Below the pieces are notes generated by a model. It ran no database searches. It was not told the DNA's origin and saw only the letters and a program-made list of their open reading frames with translations. Source: Allomyces macrogynus ATCC 38327 (lineage: Eukaryota; Blastocladiomycota; Blastocladiomycetes; Blastocladiales; Blastocladiaceae). Taken from it: a stretch of 52,358 nt of DNA. Each line of letters starts with the position of its first letter. The stretch's first letter is position 1. The translations under genes were made by a program, and so were the position numbers. The DNA is taken from assembly GCA_000151295.1 (NCBI GenBank), contig GG745395.1, forward strand, positions 20,148 through 72,505. The letters run 5' to 3'. Shown in pieces: positions 41,459 through 52,358 of this stretch.

Positions 41459-43323
41459 ACGTGCGTTGCGTGACTCGCGCGTCGAGTGGTGTTTGCCTCG
41501 TTGTCCGGACTCAGCGCCATTTGAACGACCTGGCAGATCGCGAGCGTTTCGCTCCATTTCGGGCCGTTTGGCACCCGCTTTGCACACGGCCAAGATGGAA
41601 GCGCGTCGTTGGTGTTGGCGAGGTTCCCGAACTGCCGCCAGATCACCCATCCGCCCAGCTTACGTTGCTTTCGCTGTGTTCATCACGGCCAGCATCGGAA
41701 GGACACATGTGCATGCACGCTTTGCCGGGCAAGACTCGGCCGAACTTGCTTTCGAAGGATCCAAAAGAGGACGTGCTGCATTGAACTCGTCCGTGTGCCA
41801 CTTGGGGCGAGCTTTTCCGCTCCCATCGATTGCCAAGCTTCGTCTGAGAGTTGAGACCAACGGGGTGCGCTCAAAGCTTGATCAGCTCATGACTTCCTGG
41901 GCTGGGCTGATCCAAAGGGAAACGCGTGCCCCCTTTGGCCACACAAAGCGAAGGTTGCTCACTCAATTGATGCGGACAATGCATCTGTGAGGAAGAAGCT
42001 TCCATTCTCCGCCATTTCTGCTGTATTATTCGGTTGTCCAGGCCCATTCCAACCAATGGTAGGCGCACAACACGACTTCAGGGAACCGGGCCGCCTTGAC
42101 GCGTACCCAGCCCGCTTCGACTTCAAGACCAGTCTTGCAGGGTATTGTGCTTTGTGTTGGAAGCGGAAGTACACTGGCCGTGGTTCGCGCGGGCAGCGTG
42201 CCAAATGTGGTTCGAAAACCACGTCTTTCACTGGCCCGGCCAATCGAGTGGGATCCAATTTCCCGCTCGTAGTGTGCCCGGGACGAGCATGCGGTTCTCT
42301 CCATATGCGCCAGGTTCAATCCGGCCAGGACGAGCGGGGGCAAAGCGCGCTGAACGCGCGCGGGCGGTGGTGGCTCAGGTCGGATCAGGCCGGGGTTGTG
42401 CTGTCTGCAGTTACTCATTCACCGTTCCAGTCATGGGGTCGGCGATGGACGTTGGCTTCGGCACGTTTCGGCGGTTTCGGGCTCGTTTTGCGCATGCTGC
42501 TGGTGGGCCGAAAATAAAGAAAACGAAACACGCACGCAACCGAAAGAAGAAAGGTTGCCCTTTCGCGCCTCAAACGCTTCCTCCCCTGTCACGCCTTTTC
42601 CGCCAATGCATCGATGCGTCACGGCCGGCAGAAGAGCCGAGGCCCGCGCCTGTGCGATCGAGTCAGCCTGTTGGCTGCCCGCACGCCGCGGTTTCGGCAG
42701 TGTCGTCGCTGCTGTTGGCGTTGGCCACGCTCCACGGCGACGCGCGGCGGCTGGCGGACGCGGACGAACACGCGCGGACGAGCGTCGTTGCTGACGCTGC
42801 CGAGGTGACGGTGGCGACCCGTGGTTGAATCAGGGTGCATTGGCGCTGCCCCATCGGCATCGAGTTGGTGCTGCTTATAATCGTCGCTGTGTCCCGCGTC
42901 CGGCACTGCCTGCAAGCCAACCGCATCACTGTTGTTGCTTCGGCGCTCTTCCCGCTCCCTCGCCGCGCCTGCTCGCCGGTCGGCTCTCTCTCCTCGACTC
43001 GCCGTCCGGTCCGCGCACATTGCCTCATTGCTGTGCTCGCGCATCTGCCGTCGTCGACGTTGGCGAGCCCGGACACTCCACGTTGCACGACTGCGCAAGC
43101 TCTGCGCAAACTCTGCACGACCAAGCCAAGGCCGTGCTCCATCGTCGTCGCGCTGTCGTCGACGCTGGCTTCCGCCATTGCAACACGCAAGCTGCCGTCC
43201 GCTCGCGACGAGTACGTTGCGCGTGCTCGACGCTCTCATCTGCGTCGATTGTGAGCAGCAAGGGCCTCATCCTTGCCTGCTTGCTCTTTTTGCAGAGTGT
43301 CATTGTTTGCGACCACGACCACC
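41459..43323. other. Intergenic, upstream of the ABCC transporter
   Basis: About 1.9 kb with no supportable gene. Arg/Ser/Ala-rich frames on both strands lack motifs and splice context. The last few hundred bases are pyrimidine-rich on the plus strand, as often found in fungal leaders. CpG content is genic. Confidence 0.5.
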
Positions 43324-46300
43324 ATGGCCAACCAAACGCATCCAGGCGCTTCACCAAGCGGTTTTTGGCACGGCCTCTGCCCCTCGGGCGATTGGGTACG
43401 TTGGTGATCTCGGATGCCGTTGCCCTTGGCCGCGGTGCTTGCTTCTTGCCATCGCCATTGGTTCTGGACAGGTCGACTCATTTCCGCCACCTTCACGACT
43501 AGTCGGCCATTGACCCGTCCAAGGACGTTCAAGACGTGAGCCCTTGCTTCCTCGCCTGGATTGTCCTCACCGCCGTGCCCGTCACGACTGCCGTGCTCGT
43601 GTTCGCGCTCTACCGCTACCAGTACCGCAAGCGAGCAGCGAGCACCGCCAACTACGCGCCGCTCGCCTCTCCTACCGCGACGCATGATCTGCTCGATGAC
43701 CTCGACAATGACGACGGCGTCAACTTGTACGAGGTCGAGGCCGGGTCCGGGCTCCGTGCGCCGACCGCTGCACTCGCCGTCCTGCGCGACCTGAACGAGC
43801 GCACCTGGTCGCTTGCGCGCCGCGCTCAAGTCACTGCCGCTGTCGCGTATGCCGCGTCGCTCACCTACGGTGCTCTGATGCCGGGTGCTGCACTGCTCGA
43901 CTTTGCGTGGCAGGCGCTGCACGCGCTGCTCGCAGCCGCGATTGCCACGGCTGCGATTCGTTTGCCGGCGTCGCGCATGTTCCCGCTCGCGCTGATCACG
44001 GGTGTCGACGCGGCTTGCCTGCTCGTTTACTTGCGGTCGGCACTACTTGGCGCGACCGAACTTGCACCAGGCCACGCGCTGCCGATTGTCCAGTCGTCTC
44101 TCGCCCTGGCGTCCTTCATCTTCAGCACGCTCGAGTACAACCGCGCAACGCACCTCAAGCAAGAAGCGATTCTCGCCGCGTTCCCGGACGATGCCCCAAA
44201 ACCGTCGCTCGAGCCGTTTGCCTCGGTGTGGCAGTTGGCCACGTTCTCGTGGTTCACGCCGCTCGTGCACCGTGGGTACCAACAGGCGCTGCAGCTCGTC
44301 GACCTGTGGGACCTCGCGCTCGAAGACAAGTCGGCCGCCTCGATTCGCGCCTACACGCAAAATGTGCGCCCGGGCCGGTCCATGATCGTTACGGTGCTCA
44401 TCACTCTGCGGTACCTGCTCGCCTACCAGATTTTCGTGTCGATTCTGAGCGCCGTGACAACGTTCGCCGGACCATTCTTTCTCAACCGCCTGCTGGCCTT
44501 CCTCGAGCGCGACGACGGCACCGTCGATACATTTGCGCTCGAACCCTACCTCTACGTCGCCGGCCTGTTCCTCGGCGCGACCGTCACGTCGATTTTCCAG
44601 GGCCAGACCTACTTTACCGGTCGCCGCGTCGGCACGCGGCTGCGCGCCATCATGAACTCTCTGCTCTACCGCAAGACGCTCACGCGCAACCAGCACGTCT
44701 CGGCGGCCGAGGCTGAGGCCGACAAGAACGGCAAGGACGATGACGACGATGACGACGCGGCCGCGCCGAAGCGCAGCAACAAGCAGGACATCAACGTCTT
44801 GATTGGCACTGACATGGGCCGTATCATCGAGTACTTCTGCTACGTGCAGTTCTTGTTCACGACGCCGATCCAGATTGCCATTTCGATTACCGGTCTCTAC
44901 TACGTACTCGGCTGGTCGGCGCTCACGGGCGTCGCGTTGCTGATTGTCGCCGTCCCGATCCAGTCGTGGGCGGGCCAGCTCGTCGAAAAGCGCCAGGAAA
45001 AGCTCATGTCGCGCACCGACGCACGCGTCGAAAAGACGCAAGAGGTGCTGCAGGGCATTCGCATCATCAAGTACTTTGCGTGGGAGTCGTCGTTTGTCGC
45101 CAAGCTGCGCGAGCTGCGCAACAAGGAGCTGCGCGCGCTCAAGAGCTATTGGGTCTGGATGACCGCTGTCAACGTCGGGTACCACGCCGTGCCGACGCTC
45201 GTCTCGCTGCTCACTTTTGTGACCTACACGAAAATCGCGGGCCATGATCTCGACGCAACCACCGTCTTCACGTGCATCTCGCTCTTCAACGCGCTGCGCT
45301 ACCCGCTCTGGGACTTGCCCGACCAGATCATCCGCTTCTTTGAGACCAAAGTTTCGGTCAACCGTGTGCAGACGTATCTCAACGACCTCGATGTTCACAA
45401 CTACACGACCGACACGTCCGACCCATCCAAGGGCCACGGCGACAAGTACATTGGCGCCGTGAACGCGACGCTGTCGTGGCCGTCGCGCAAATCGGACGAC
45501 GCGGCTTCCGTGCAGGACTCGGCTGCCACGGACGGCAAGAACGGCGCCAAGGAAACCACGCCGCTTCTGACCTCGTCTGACTCGTCGTCGACGCTCGCGC
45601 AGCAGGCGTACGGCTCGGCCTCGACCGCGACGGAGCAGGCCAAGTTCCAGCTCAAGAACCTGACCATGACCGTGCCGCGCGGCAAGCTGACAGTGATTCT
45701 CGGCCCGACGGGTGCCGGCAAGTCGACGCTGCTGCACGCGCTCCTCGGCGAACTCGCTCTCGAGTCGGGCGACGTCTACATGCCGCACACGCCCGTTGCC
45801 TACGTGCCGCAGCAGGCGTGGCTGCTCAATGCCACTGTCAAAGAGAATGTACTCTTTGGTGCGACCGAGGACCCGCGCCGGTACAAGAACATCATCAAGG
45901 CGTGCGCGCTCAAGCGCGACTTGGAGATTCTCGAGGCCGGCGATAACACGCAGGTCGGCGAAAAGGGGATTGCGCTCAGTGGCGGGCAAAAGTCGCGCCT
46001 CTCGTTGGCGCGCGCGTGCTACACGGACACGGACGTGGTCTTGCTCGACGATGTGCTCTCGGCCGTCGACGCGCCGACTGCCGCGCACCTCTTCCAGCAG
46101 TGCATTCTCGGCGAGCTCGCGGGCCGTACGCGCGTGCTTGTCACGCACAATGTCGGGCTCGTTGCGCCGTGGGCCGATCACATTATCTACGTCAAGGAGG
46201 GCCGGGTCGTGGCCGAGGCCGATATGATTGGCACTGCGGCCGCGCAGCTTGCGCACGCGGGGCTCTCTGCCGAGGCTGAGATGCTCTCCGAGGTCGCCAC

Positions 46301-48646
46301 GCCTGTATCGCTGTCCCGCGCCAACTCGGTCACGACGCTCGACGCTGCCGGTCGCCGCCGGTCGATGACCGCCGGGTTCAAGGGCAAGGGCAAGTCCAAG
46401 GCCAAAGTGGCCAAGTTCATTGAACAGATCATGGGTTCATCGTCCTCGTCGTCTTCTTCTTCGTCGCCGTCGTCGTCGGACGCCGAAGACTCAGACTCGG
46501 ACAAGGCCGACGCCGACAAGCCTGTCAAGGAACACAAGCTCATTTCCGACGAGGAAAAGGCCCAAGGGTCGGTCGAGTGGAAGGTCTACGCGACCTACAT
46601 TGCCGCGGCGGGCGGCGTGCTCTGGTGGGCGCTGCTGCTCGGCACGCTCTTCATTCCGCAGTTCCTTTCCGTCGCGCAAGACTGGTGGCTCAAGACGTGG
46701 GCGCAGGCCTACACGCGCACGGGTGTCTATGTGACGTACGCGCTGCCGAGCGCGATCACGACCGCGTTTGCCATGGACCCGTCGAAATCGGACGTCGACG
46801 TCGACTACTACCTGCTCGTTTACCTCGGCCTGTCGACGCTCAATATTGCCGTTCAGTACATTCAAAACATGCTCGAAATGTCGCGGTCGATGGCCGCGTC
46901 GACCAAGTTGCACGACGTGCTGCTCGAGCGTGTGCTCGGCGCGCCCATTTCGTGGTTCGACTCGGTGCCCGTTGGCCGTCTCGTGAACCGGTGCGTTTCA
47001 TGCTTGACCTCGTTCGCCGCGCATCTTTGTGCTCACTCCTCTCTACTCTTTTCTAGGTTCTCGAAGGACATCCAGACGATTGACCGCGAGGTCATTTGGA
47101 GTCTGATGGGCACGGCGTGGTGCGGTGCCTCGGTCTTGATCACGATCGTCGTCGTCACGTCAATTGCGCCCGCGTTCCTCCTGTTTGTCTTCCCGGTCGT
47201 CTGGATGTATCGTTACGTGGCCAACTACTACCTCGCGTCGAGTCGCGAGCTCAAGCGTCTCGAGTCGGTGACGCGATCGCCCATCTACTCGACCTACCAG
47301 GAAACGGCGTCGGGCACGTCGGTGATTCGCGCGTTCCACAAGGAGGCGCAGTTCCTGGCGCGCGCGCACGACCGCATGGACGTGCACCACCGCGCCTTCT
47401 ACTGGCTATGGGTGTGTAACCGCTGGCTCTCGATCCGCATCGACTTCTGCTCCAACGTGACGGTTCTCGCGTGCGGCATTGTTATTTTGCTCACGGGCAA
47501 CATGTACGCGGGCACCGCCGGTCTCGCTCTGTCGTGGGCCATGACCGTGTCCGACTCGTGCCTGTGGTTTGTGCGCATCTTTGCGTCCATGGAAATGAAC
47601 ATGAACGCGATCGAGCGCGCCATCGAGTACTCGACCATCGACCAGGAGGCGCAGGGCGGCGCCAAGCCGTCGGTCGTGCAGTGGCCCACGCACGGCGCGC
47701 TTAAGGTCGACAACCTCGTCATGCAGTACCCGTCTTCGACGACGCCCGTGCTGCACGGCATCTCGTTTGAGCTGAACCCGCGCGAAAAGTGCGGTGTCGT
47801 CGGCCGGACCGGTGCGGGCAAGTCGAGTCTGGCGCTCGCGTTGCTGCGCATGATCGAGCCGCAAAGCGGGTCCGTGAAGATTGACGGGTCGCAATTGAGC
47901 GAGATGGACTTGACGGTGCTCCGCTCTCGCGTCACGATGGTTCCGCAGGTACGCACTTGTGATCGACTTCTCTCGGCGTTTGCATTGATTGAACCGTTTC
48001 TGATGACATGTTTACAATGATATAGGACCCGGTCTTGTTCGAGGGCACGATCCGCTCCAACCTCGACGTGCTCGACGAGTTTGATGACGCCACGTGCCTA
48101 AACGCGCTCGAGCGCGTGCATTTCTTCGAGTCGACGCAGCAGGCGGCCGATCCGCTCGACGCGGCGGCGGCCAAGGACGGCGACGCGACGGCGGCGCACA
48201 CGTCGACGTGGACGCTCGACTCCAAGGTCGAGGCCAACGGCAAGAACCTTAGTGTCGGGCAACGACAACTGCTCGCTCTGGCGCGCGCGCTCGTGCGCCG
48301 GTCCAAGGTGATCATCATGGACGAGTCGACGGCCAATGTCTCGCACGACCTCGACGCCAAGATCCAGCAAACGGTGCGCAGCGAGTTTGCCGAATCAACG
48401 ATTCTGTGCATTGCGCATCGCTTGCGCACGATTGCCGACTTTGACAAGGTCCTGGTGCTCGACCACGGCCGCGTCGTCGAGTTTGGCAGTCCCGCCGAGC
48501 TGATAGCCAACACCGAGGGCACCTTCCACCACATGTGCCGCGAGTCGGGTGAGTTTGAGTACCTGTATGCGCTCGCGACCAATGGCACCGCGCCGAGTAG
48601 TGCAGTGGCGTCGGCAACAGCGTCGGTTCTGTCGACCGCCGGCTAG
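43324..48646 (+). CDS. ABCC-type (MRP/YCF1-like) full-length ABC transporter
   Basis: Exons 43324-43395, 43503-46990, 47057-47948 and 48026-48646 join in phase to 1690 aa. The short first exon (MANQTHPGASPSGFWHGLCP) and the next (FLAWIVLTAVPV) give the usual ABCC N-terminus with a five-helix TMD0. Order: TMD0, TMD1, NBD1, linker, TMD2, NBD2. NBD1 has Walker A LGPTGAGKST, signature LSGGQKSRLSLARACY and Walker B VVLLDDVLSAVD, with Asp where the catalytic Glu would be. NBD2 has GRTGAGKSSLALALLR, LSVGQRQLLALARALV and VIIMDESTANVSHDLD with the Glu present; the H-loops are THN and AHR. This asymmetry is typical of ABCC. The linker contains a poly-Ser/Asp stretch (about 46437-46500). The family exports glutathione, bile-acid or drug conjugates at vacuole or plasma membrane. 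Substrate here is unknown. Confidence 0.95.
46437..46500 (+). repeat. Poly-Ser/acidic codon repeat in the ABCC linker
   Basis: A run of TCG/TCC/TCT serine codons (10 Ser, then Pro and three Ser) followed by DAEDSDSD. It lies between NBD1 and TMD2, where ABCC regulatory phosphosites usually occur. A casein kinase 2-like acidic Ser cluster is suggested by the sequence but untested. Confidence 0.8.
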
Positions 48647-49480
48647 AGAGTTTTCACGCCATCACCCCCCATTTAGTTTTGTGTTTTGGGCATTTTGTGC
48701 ATGTTCTATATTTGAATTTTCTACCGGGCCTTGATGCATTTGGTTTTAACAGCATAACCACATAACCGCACACGACCCCAAAACGGTCTGAGCGGTGTGA
48801 ATCTACCGTGGACAGGAGGGTGCCTGTCGCGTCAGCACGCGACAGAGCGCGCATCGTTGTTGGTCGTTGTGGTTTTTTTGGCTCCTCTTGGTCGTTTGGG
48901 AAGTACATGTCCGCCATGCGCCTCCAACACGCTCAGCAGCTATTTGCTGATACGTGCAAATGGCGCGCGCGGCGTGAAAGCAGAGTCAGTGGCTGGCTGG
49001 ACGAAGACCACATTCATCACTGCGTGCATTGTGCATAAATGTGGCTGTGGCGGTGTCCGGGGGGAGGCAGATGGGGTGGTGTGGTGGTCGCGCAACAACG
49101 TGTGTGTCAAACCGACACAAAGACGGTCGTCTTGGGAGGACCACAAGATTGCAGAAACAGCAGAGTCACGGCCCTTCCGCATCCTACTCCCAACTAGCCA
49201 AATGCAAGGATCGAGAGCCTAACGCGCAGAAGCGCGGCGCGAGCGGACGGTACAGGCACAACTGGAGGATAGAGAGCGTCCCCAGCCAGCGCCTGCCCCT
49301 TTGAGCGCGTGCGCCTGACTCGCATGGGCAGTCGCTAGACCCCTGAAAAGGCAGGACCAACTCGGCTGACTCACGCCAGGAGGACTCGTTCTCCAGCCTC
49401 AAGCGCTCATGCAGCCGCAGCCATCAAAGAACAAACCCAAAGCGCAAAGAATGGCAAACAACTCCGACCTACAGCTTCAC
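48647..49480. other. Intergenic 3' of the ABCC transporter
   Basis: No gene seen. The first 100 nt after the stop are AT-rich relative to surroundings (probable 3' end). Composition moves toward CpG-poor at about 49500. Confidence 0.5.
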
Positions 49481-51103
49481 CTCAGCGTCTTTGCCTGGCA
49501 AGCCGCCCATGCACGCCCCACGGACTTTCCTTGGCCCTGCAGCACGCCATCCACCCACCTCTGACACGTCCTGCTCACAAGAACCTGGCAGTCAATCCAG
49601 GTGGAGAAGATGCGACCAGGGCGATCATGCGGCTGTGCAAGCATGTCATTGGTCCTTGCCACCTTGACCCACTGTCTGACTCAGGCCATATTGATCACTG
49701 TCTTATTGCGCATCGTCTGATCACAGTCGCTCATGTTGAGCCTGGGTCTGTTGTCAAGCCCAGGTCCATTGTCAACCCCCTCCTGATTCACAGAGCAAGC
49801 GTCCACCATTTGGGGTCATGGGCCTAGGACACCACCATCCCTCTCCAACGGTTTGCTGCCAAACCGACAGGCTTCAGGCCCATGGCCCCACATACATGAA
49901 ACCATTTCAATCAATGCACTGCATGCCCCGCCCAAGCTTGGTCCCATCCAACTTGGCCAGCTACACGTGGGAGCTGTTCTTGCAGTCCTGTGCATCAGCA
50001 CATTGTCTTATGCTCAGCCACAAATGTGCTGTTAAGGTCGTTGTTCCAGACCACAATGATGTCCCCCACCTGACCTAGGTTGGTCTGCAACCTGTCTATG
50101 TGCATCTTGCAATCCTGCTCTCAGATGCAGTTTGCAGCTGCTTCCAATTGTGCCAGTAGGTTGAGCAGGGCCTTCTTTAATTCAGGCCTCAATGACCTTG
50201 TTGGAACTCACTCATGATTGATGTGACGTTCTTGTCGTTCCAAGGGCTGAGGAGCAGCAGGTGACACTCTCGTCTGTGTATGAGGTAGGATGGTGTGTGA
50301 CCTGAGGTCCACTGCTCTGTTATCCAGTCAACCAAGTGCTGCACCAAGTGCATTGGGCCACTACTTTCCTGTCTCATCACAGACCTTGGCCAGTGATCAC
50401 ACTAATGATTGGTGCCTACGCTCAACAACAGCGCTCCCACAATGGTTCTATACCTGTGACAAGGCCACCAAAGTTGTTGACGTGCAGCACCATGGTGAAG
50501 CCAGCAAACAAGCTCGAGTATGTGACAATGAGTGTGAAGATTAAGACAAGAGCAAGGCTATGTACCATTGGCTGTGGTGTGTGAGCAAGACATGGCCCCA
50601 CTGCTTGACAACATCCTCAACCTCCTGTGCACTCACTGTGTCAAAGTGTTCAGCTCGCTTTTGTGTTTCATGTTTGTTGTCTTCCTTCATTGTTTCCTTG
50701 TTGGAGCTGTTCAAGTTGGATTCTTGTGTAAATGATGGTGGCAACCTAGGTTACGGTTACCACCAACATCTAAGTGCAGAGTGCACACACCAAATGCATT
50801 CCTGCTCCCACTCAACCTTGCAAAAGGTTATGAGCCCTGAGCACATCCCAAGCGCTTGCAGACCAAACGAATGCTGCTGATATCCTTGTCATGGACCCAC
50901 TACTGCTGTGCTCGCTGATTTCTGCAATAAACAGACCGATTTGACCAACTGACTGAGGGGAGCCATGCTGGACCCATCTGTTACCATGACAATGATGATG
51001 ACGACCAAAACTTGAACCACCACCACTTGAAACGTGCTGCATCTGCTCGAGACAGCACAATGCTGATTTTTTTTGGCTTGATTTTGATGATTTTTGCCAA
51101 CTT
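49481..51103. repeat. CpG-poor repeat-derived DNA, element type not recognised
   Basis: TG/CA-rich, low-CpG sequence continuing the island that ends in the copia gag. Short open frames on both strands (e.g. minus 50541-50744, with AQEVEDVVKQWGHVLLTHHS) have no certain homology. No terminal repeat found by eye. Confidence 0.4.
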
Positions 51104-52311
51104 TTGACCTGCACCATGACCATCACCATGACCTCGTCTGTTTTGGTCAAGATGCCAATCTTTGGCCAACCAGTGACAATTGAGATGCTCAAGGCCAATG
51201 GCTTGAACTGGCTGACATTTGCCAACTGCTTTCTCGGCTTTTTGACAGCTGACCAGCTCAAAGAACAGCTCAAACTCAAGTCCTACAAGGTTTTGGTTGA
51301 TGCCAAGTTTGAGGTCATGTCACTGAAACAGCAAGAGGAAATGATGGATGTGCAATTCAAGAAACTCATTGAGCTCAACTTGGACGTCAAGTTTGTTGCC
51401 AATGCAATATATTGGAATGGTCCAGCTGTTGCTGAATGCAAGAAGTACATGGTGCACAACAGCTATAAGGCCAAGTTGTGCATCTGGACCATATCAAGGT
51501 TGTTTTGCCATCTGCCATTGCGTCAGAACTTCTGCTGGTCTTCTCAGACACCACATGCGTTGCTGATGCATGGGTGCTGCTGCATGCATGTTTTGACAAA
51601 TGATCTGTGCAAGCCCATCTTGCAAATGTCAAGGGGCTGTTCATGAAGCCCATGTCGGGTTCTGGTGCTGTGGTGGTTTGCGAGCACATTGCCAATTTGC
51701 AATGCCATTTTGACGTGATTTGGCACCATGAACGTGCCAAGTCGTCTGCACACCTGCACACCAACTTTGCCAACTTATTCTTGGTCCTTGTATGCCTCTC
51801 CTCGCTGCCACCCAATTATTCGCTGACAGGCAGCACTGAAACTGCAAACTGGCGCAAAAAGAAGGGTGCAAATGTCATGGCCAAGGATGGCAATGAACAT
51901 GTGATGGTGCATTTGTTGGTGGACGAGTATGAGCGTTTGATGGCGTCTGCCCATGGTGTGGACGCAGCTGGTGTTGTTTTTGATGCTGCTGAATTTGATG
52001 GATTTGCACACTACCCAATTGTCACCCTCTGCCCTGAAAACGTGAGACTTGGATGTCAAAGCCATCAGGGCATGGCAATGCCGCCCAGTACATACCCACC
52101 TGTCATTCATGTCAATGCGTTGAATTATGAAGGGCCGGATCCTCACCATCATCATGCGTGTGTGCTGATGCCTTTGTCAGTGCACACATGTCTTGCACAG
52201 AGCCCAAAAGTCGACTTGGCCACTGGTGCGCACTTTTGTGGTGACAAGTCACTGTTTGCTACACTCAACAACATGCAGCCCAGCAAAGCGTTTCTATGTC
52301 TCATTGGGTGA
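51104..52311 (+). pseudogene. Ty1/copia-type gag fragment, frameshifted
   Basis: The first frame (51104 to about 51480) gives PVTIEMLKANGLNWLTFANC then LKEQLKLKSYKVLVDAKFEV, as in the N-terminus of copia gag. A frame change near 51470 leads to VVLPSAIASELLLVFSDTTC, a stop after HACFDK (about 51607), then HLANVKGLFMKPMSGSGAVV. The rest (LVLVCLSSLPPNYSLTGSTE and LLVDEYERLMASAHGVD) matches the SLP..Y / L..EYERL part of copia gag. The final open part ends at 52311. The zinc knuckle and pol are not seen; pol may lie beyond the right edge. CpG depletion and two frame breaks show decay. Confidence 0.6.
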
Positions 52312-52358
52312 CCACCATGTGTGCCCATCTTGATTGGCAGGGCACAATGCGCATCTTG

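Noticed and set aside
42432..43190. Arg/Ala-rich open frames upstream of the ABCC gene on both strands
   Set aside because: No motifs, mutually antisense, and no continuation into the ABCC first exon.
44043..46256. 737-codon open frame on the minus strand
   Set aside because: Antisense shadow of the ABCC transporter; Arg/Val/Leu-rich with no motif. It is a by-product of GC-rich codon use.
1..52358. tRNA, rRNA or CRISPR arrays
   Set aside because: I looked for TTCGAATC-type T-loops with paired arms and for regularly spaced repeats; only isolated partial matches (e.g. near 20721 and 33770) without a cloverleaf were found.

Overview
The window looks like nuclear DNA of a GC-rich, CpG-rich fungus. 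Short spliceosomal introns (about 60-80 nt, GT..AG) interrupt almost every gene. A zoosporic, early-diverging lineage such as Blastocladiomycota fits best. The reasons are a 7TM receptor with an OpuAC-type ectodomain, a KICSTOR subunit (ITFG2), a fungal protoglobin and a centrosome/spindle-type coiled-coil protein. The taxonomic placement is inference. No bacterial features (operons, Shine-Dalgarno sites) are present.

Layout. 0-1.1 kb: 3' part of a broken multi-pass membrane protein gene (-). 2.0-4.7 kb: CpG-poor island with a decayed Helitron helicase and a decayed AGC-kinase (PKA-like) copy. 6.3-8.0 kb: intact concentrative nucleoside transporter (-). 9.8-11.0 kb: unrecognised Ser-rich gene that runs toward a 423-nt run of N. 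11.8-13.1 kb and 16.3-18.05 kb: two leucine-rich-repeat-like genes, each broken by frameshifts or a stop. Between them at 13.6-15.9 kb lies an intact eight-exon ITFG2 homologue. 18.2-18.9 kb: unrecognised minus-strand gene. 18.97-20.17 kb and 20.17-20.70 kb: pseudogene fragments of RasGEF (+) and ITFG2 (-), fused tail to tail. 20.9-25.06 kb: intact SH3-WW-RasGEF exchange factor (-). 25.55-28.0 kb: second CpG-poor transposon graveyard (Helitron, reverse transcriptase). 28.5-29.6 kb: Mis12 kinetochore protein (-). 30.2-32.1 kb: protoglobin with an acidic N-terminus and a C-terminal membrane anchor (+). 32.5-33.6 kb: decayed coiled-coil gene. 34.2-34.65 kb: mitochondrial ribosomal protein uL23m (-). 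35.3-37.3 kb: coiled-coil protein resembling CSPP1/CCDC66 (-). 38.0-41.5 kb: OpuAC-ectodomain 7TM receptor (+). 43.3-48.6 kb: intact ABCC-type (MRP) transporter (+). 49.5-52.36 kb: third CpG-poor island, ending in a decayed Ty1/copia gag.

How the genes relate. There is no operon. Several genes are divergent pairs sharing an upstream region (Mis12/protoglobin; coiled-coil protein/receptor). Nutrient and signalling functions are frequent (nucleoside uptake, ITFG2 of the GATOR1-TORC1 axis, Ras exchange factor, receptor, ABCC pump), but clustering by function is not demonstrated. Two base-composition regimes alternate: CpG-rich genes, and transposon islands almost free of CpG and rich in TG/CA.
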